Shown one piece after another: positions 41,526 to 44,518 of a DNA stretch of 44,518 nucleotides. The stretch is from positions 1-44,518 of the forward strand of contig JASEHH010000020.1 in NCBI GenBank assembly GCA_030017685.1, given 5' to 3'. How positions within the stretch are numbered: the stretch's first letter is position 1; the number at the start of each line of letters is the position of its first letter. The notes beneath the pieces were generated by a model, which worked only from the letters and a program-made list of their open reading frames with translations, was not told the DNA's origin and ran no database searches. The translations under genes and the position numbers were made by a program. This DNA is from Thermodesulfobacteriota bacterium. Its GTDB lineage: Bacteria; Desulfobacterota; BSN033; UBA1163.

Positions 41526-42410
41526 TCAAAGTAGTCCCATATTCTTCAAAATCTCCCTCAACTCCTCTTTCGCCTTGGGGGAGATTCCTCCGACCGGGGG
41601 TATTCCAATCCCTGCATCGATCCCGATAAGGTTTAATGCTTCCTTGATCACCACGGGAAAAGTTCCCAAATCGAAAGCTAATCGCAGGGGAGCCAGACGG
41701 AACTGGGCTTCGAGGGAGCGTTTCATATCCCCTGTTTTAAAGGCTTCATAAATTTCTACGATCAACTTGGGCGCCACATTGGCTGTGGCGGCAATGGCCC
41801 CTTTCCCTCCATAGCAGAGTGTTCCATAGATGAGAGTATCCCGGCCAGCAAGGACTGAAAATGTCTCATCCGTTCTTCGGATATACTCTGCTGTCAGAGA
41901 GAGATCTCCTGAAGAATCTTTGATCCCGACGATGTTTTCCACCTGAGAGGCCCGGACGACGAAATCGGCTGAGATGTTCACTCCCGTGCGGCCAGGGTTG
42001 TTATAGAGGAGAACGGGGAGGCGGGTCGCCTTTGCAATCGAAGTGTAAAATTCCATCAGCTCCGCATCATTGGGTTTGATGAAATAGGGGGTGAGGATAG
42101 AGACCGCATTGACTCCGGCGGCCTCAGCCATCTGTGTCAAAGCAATGGCTTCCCGGGTCGTGATGGCTCCTGTTCCTGCATAAACCGGAACTCGACCTCT
42201 GGTCTCATCAACCACTACCTCGATGATCCTTTTCTTTTCCTCAAAAGTAAGGGCATAGAACTCTCCCTGACTCCCAACGGGAAAGAGGCCATGGACTCCT
42301 CCCTCAATCAGATAGTTGGTCAGTTTCCGTAGAGCCGCCACATTGATCTTTCCATCTTTGGTGATCGGTGTGACCATGGCTGGAATGATTCCTCTGGGTT
42401 GAAAATTCAT
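41526..42410 (-). CDS. DapA/NAL-family lyase
   Basis: 294 residues, class I aldolase TIM barrel. 'GLFPVGSQGEFYALTFEEKKRIIE' (about 37-60; the GTTGE loop reads GSQGE), 'VLLYNNPGRTGVNI' (about 133-146, catalytic Tyr and Arg), Schiff-base Lys in 'IVGIKDSSGD' (about 163), 'GGKGAIAATANVAP' (about 186-199). The Ser-Gln in place of Thr-Thr argues against a housekeeping dihydrodipicolinate synthase and for a catabolic lyase of 2-keto-3-deoxy acids or related compounds. TGGAGGCCAAT precedes the ATG. Same unit as the LarA homologue upstream. Confidence 0.9.
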   Translation of the reverse strand: MNFQPRGIIPAMVTPITKDGKINVAALRKLTNYLIEGGVHGLFPVGSQGEFYALTFEEKKRIIEVVVDETRGRVPVYAGTGAITTREAIALTQMAEAAGVNAVSILTPYFIKPNDAELMEFYTSIAKATRLPVLLYNNPGRTGVNISADFVVRASQVENIVGIKDSSGDLSLTAEYIRRTDETFSVLAGRDTLIYGTLCYGGKGAIAATANVAPKLIVEIYEAFKTGDMKRSLEAQFRLAPLRLAFDLGTFPVVIKEALNLIGIDAGIGIPPVGGISPKAKEELREILKNMGLL

Positions 42411-42420
42411 ATTGGCCTCC

Positions 42421-42491
42421 AGTTTTAAAGGTTAAGGTTGAGGTTGAGATTGAGGGAGAGGGTAAAGAGAAACTTATCCTTAGCCTCAGCC
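42421..42491. repeat. 6-nt tandem repeat foldback
   Basis: AAGGTT, AAGGTT, GAGGTT, GAGATT opposed to CTTATC, CTTAGC, CTCAGC, CTTAAC: inverted degenerate hexamers. Related words (CCTTAA, CCTTAT, CCTTAG) lie at 31805-31850. Confidence 0.75.
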
Positions 42492-43766
42492 TTAACCTTT
42501 TTTTATAATCGGCAATGTGAGAAGCCCATCCGGGATCAAAACGACCCTTGCCTTTGGATTCTTCTTCAGTTCTCGATCCAGGGCATCCTGAAGAGTGGGA
42601 ACCGATTCAAGATACAATTCATTCAGCGTCTCCTCAGGAAGGAGGCAGTCCGTCATCACAATCCTTGCCTGTTTTAGAATCCGTGCCAGGATGAGGGCCT
42701 TCTGTTCTCCTGGAGCAAAGCCTTCCTCGCGGGAGATAGCGATGATGTCATCCACATCCTGAGCTCTCTTCATGATATCGCAGTATCCAGGGTGTCCGCA
42801 GCCATCCTCACAAGGAGCAGGGATGAGAATGACGCCGCCCTTTGTAACCACCGGTTGGGGGCCGAAGGCGACCACATTGGCTGCACGGGTGGCCTGATAG
42901 AGGTCGAGAGACTTTGGGTGACTGACTCCGCTCACCACAATCTCTCCGGGCTCTCTTATTTCCACCTCGAAGAGTTGACGGGCAATTTTTACACCTTCAT
43001 GAAAGGCTTCGACCGGATCTCCTGCAACGACCTTCACCACTTCCTTCTTTCCCGTCTGAACCACATTGACAATGAAATGGAGCCTTAGAAGTCGGTTTGC
43101 CTCATTCAAAAAGCTCCGGAACCGATTCCCTTCTACGATTCCAAGTCGGGTCTCTTGCATCATCTGAAAATTATGGGTGGCTCCAATTGTCTCCTCACCG
43201 GCCACACCGACAGCGATGCTTTTTGCCCCTCCGCTATAACCTGCGAAGAGGTGGGTTTCAATCACTCCCGTCGAGATTCGGATATCGGCCCGGGCCACAG
43301 TGCGGTTGAAGACCAACGGGATACCGCCAGTGGTTTTCCCCAGAAGAAGGAGTTCTTTGGAATCGTAGGCATCATGATTGACGAACGTGATTTCCTTAAC
43401 CACCTCTCCGAACTTTTCTTTCAGCTCCTCAGGAGTGTTGGGACGATGTGTTCCGGTGGCAACAACAGCGGTGATATCCTTTTTTCTGATCCCCCCTTGC
43501 TTCAGTTCCTCAAGAAGAAGGGGCACAATCGTTTCTTCGGGGAGTTGACGCGTGATGTCTGTAACGATGAGCGCAACGGTCTGTCCAGGTTTCACCAAGT
43601 CGCGAAGTCGTGCGGAATGGATGGGATGATGAAGAGCATCCTCGACCGCACTTTTCACATCCGGAACAGGTGCCATCCCGTGAGATTGCACCCATTGTAC
43701 AGGGACGTGATCCGGTATCTCAAGATGGATCGTCCTTTTGCCGCAGGGGATAGGGAAACGCTTCAT
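42492..43766 (-). CDS. LarA-family (nickel-pincer) racemase/epimerase homologue
   Basis: 424 residues. Carries the full set of LarA-type residues: Arg in 'VTDITRQLP' (about 73), His in 'ATGTHRPNT' (about 107), His in 'IETHLFAGYSGGAKS' (about 173) with Lys ten residues later, and His in 'IGATHNFQMM' (about 199). The spacing His-10-Lys-16-His matches lactate racemase. So it should bind the NPN cofactor covalently and epimerise or racemise a 2-hydroxy acid. Only weak SD (GGAATAGG) before the ATG. Followed by DapA and HpaI-family lyases; cofactor genes larB/C/E are not in the window. Confidence 0.88.
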   Translation of the reverse strand: MKRFPIPCGKRTIHLEIPDHVPVQWVQSHGMAPVPDVKSAVEDALHHPIHSARLRDLVKPGQTVALIVTDITRQLPEETIVPLLLEELKQGGIRKKDITAVVATGTHRPNTPEELKEKFGEVVKEITFVNHDAYDSKELLLLGKTTGGIPLVFNRTVARADIRISTGVIETHLFAGYSGGAKSIAVGVAGEETIGATHNFQMMQETRLGIVEGNRFRSFLNEANRLLRLHFIVNVVQTGKKEVVKVVAGDPVEAFHEGVKIARQLFEVEIREPGEIVVSGVSHPKSLDLYQATRAANVVAFGPQPVVTKGGVILIPAPCEDGCGHPGYCDIMKRAQDVDDIIAISREEGFAPGEQKALILARILKQARIVMTDCLLPEETLNELYLESVPTLQDALDRELKKNPKARVVLIPDGLLTLPIIKKG

Positions 43767-43815
43767 CCTATTCCAACTTATTAATCAGTCCACAATTGTA
43801 TGGACACTGGAAACC

Positions 43816-43943
43816 AAATCCCTCCTCCCTTTACTCGCCGCGCAAGCGCTGGCGCAGCGGGCAAAAGGGAGAAATTTCCCTCTTTTGCCTCCAGCCCATA
43901 GGGCCTCTGGCCCGGAGGGCAAAGAGGGGTTGGGGGAGATTTC
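43816..43943. repeat. 128-bp foldback
   Basis: Ends AAATCCCTCC and GGGGGAGATTT are inverted relatives; the centre holds GGCAAAAGGGAGAAA opposed to TTTCCCTCTTTTGCC with two mismatches, and GCC-rich hairpins. Confidence 0.65.
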
Positions 43944-44127
43944 AGAAGATGTCTTCTCAATTATGGACTCCTTAGAAATATTGTATGCTCTGATCAATTT
44001 TCCGATCTTCTTTTCCCCTTTGAGGTGAGATTAACATCAGTTTAGTTCAGTCTGCAAGAGGAGTCAATTGTCTGAACGAGTTCACCCATTCCCCTTCGAG
44101 CTAAACCCAATGCTGTTCTGTTAGGCA

Positions 44128-44205
44128 AGGACCGTTCACCCTGAGCCTGTCGAAGGGTGTGTAATTGAGCCGTTCATGCTTAGACGGACTCAGCACGAAC
44201 GGCTT
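44128..44205. repeat. CCGTTC hairpin repeat pair
   Basis: CCGTTCACCCTGAGCCTGTC (from 44132) is a widespread bacterial intergenic repeat. Next to it AGCCGTTCATGCT (44168-44180) pairs with AGCACGAACGGCT (44192-44204), one mismatch. Confidence 0.75.
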
Positions 44206-44269
44206 ATGTGAGCAGCCTCAGACCAAACGGCTTCCTGACAATTATACAAAACAGATGAAAACTTTGTAG

Positions 44270-44303
44270 GGCTTGTCCTTGAGACGAGGACAGGCGATTT
44301 TTT
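44270..44303 (+). terminator. Terminator-like hairpin without an upstream gene
   Basis: GCTTGTCC, loop, GGACAGGC with one G-T pair, then a T7 run after GA. The only known genes nearby are on the other strand and start at 43766, so whatever it terminates is unidentified. Confidence 0.5.
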
Positions 44304-44518
44304 TAGAATTGAGGGGCGAAGAAGAGGAAGGTCATTCTCTGAAAGTAGCGAAAATTTTCTTATTGACTTTCAAAAATTGCAGTGATATTAAAAAGTTACA
44401 AAAAGGGGGGCAGATTTCAGAGAGTGGCATCAGTAATTTAATAAATCGTCCATTTCCTTCTCCTGGTTCATGACGAATTATTGTGAAGGTTAATTGTAAA
44501 AATAAAAGCATCTGGTAA

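Larger units (their letters stand above)
43767..44518. other. 750-bp gene-free right end with several repeats
   Basis: No credible gene. Contains a foldback (43816-43943), a ~70-bp repeat pair (44128-44205) and a terminator-like hairpin on the forward strand (44270-44303). 44310-44518 is AT-rich with no signal. Confidence 0.6.

Noticed and set aside
44273-44473. 66-codon forward frame at the right end
   Set aside because: Starts inside a terminator-like hairpin, no ribosome binding site, low-complexity translation.

Overview
The window reads as a piece of a chromosome from an anaerobic, Gram-negative-type bacterium, most likely a member of the old Deltaproteobacteria (Desulfobacterota/Syntrophales-like). 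The reasons are a NifU/NifS iron-sulfur pair without other nif genes, a multi-cluster ferredoxin-type protein, lipoprotein signals, a LolD/FtsX-type exporter, a TatA protein, and many intergenic foldback repeats of the kind common in that group. The assignment is inference from content; no rRNA or other marker gene is present. No tRNA, rRNA, CRISPR array, transposase or phage gene was recognised.

Left part (1-12,260): a cysteine-rich ferredoxin-like protein runs off the left edge. It is followed by an FtsX-type permease with its ATPase (reverse strand), two small membrane proteins, then nifU-nifS (forward, GTGA overlap), an unknown 155-aa protein, a 1.1-kb gene-free stretch with an anomalous GC-rich block, an exported alpha/beta hydrolase and an NAD-dependent epimerase.

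Middle part (12,260-21,850): carB stands alone behind a near-consensus promoter. A TPP riboswitch with a transcription terminator controls a thiazole-salvage operon (thiM-thiW-fused EcfA-EcfT). A cold-shock gene has a long leader carrying a terminator-like hairpin. A 52-aa zinc-ribbon protein overlaps a metallophosphoesterase. A WxxGxW-repeat lipoprotein and tatA follow on the forward strand.

Right part (21,860-43,770): a catabolic island for sugar acids or hydroxy acids. One reverse-strand run of about 15.5 kb encodes an IclR regulator, a sugar ABC importer (binding protein and two permeases, no ATPase), an SDR dehydrogenase, a TctBAC carboxylate transporter, an orphan TRAP binding protein, a creatinase-fold M24 protein lacking most metal ligands, an ABM-domain protein, KDG kinase, KDPG aldolase, a LarA-family protein and a D-2-hydroxyacid dehydrogenase. 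Divergent from the regulator lie an RraA-like protein and two more D-2-hydroxyacid dehydrogenases. Convergent to those are a second LarA homologue, a DapA-family lyase and an HpaI-family aldolase. A perfect dyad at 37362-37384 between the divergent genes is the probable IclR operator. Inferred plan: carboxylated or sugar substrates are imported, epimerised or oxidised (LarA, dehydrogenases, SDR), and funnelled to KDG, KDPG, pyruvate and glyceraldehyde-3-phosphate, with RraA/HpaI/DapA aldolases splitting other 2-oxo acids. No sugar-acid dehydratase is present, so the upstream step must be elsewhere.

The intergenic DNA is unusual: nearly every gap in the right part holds degenerate 6-7-nt tandem repeats, paired hairpins of the ATTCCC-GGGAAT type, or large nested palindromes. 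The most striking is a 244-bp nested foldback (38237-38480) filling the gap between the RraA-like gene and a dehydrogenase. An 89-bp remnant of a zinc alcohol dehydrogenase next to another foldback shows gene loss in the island.
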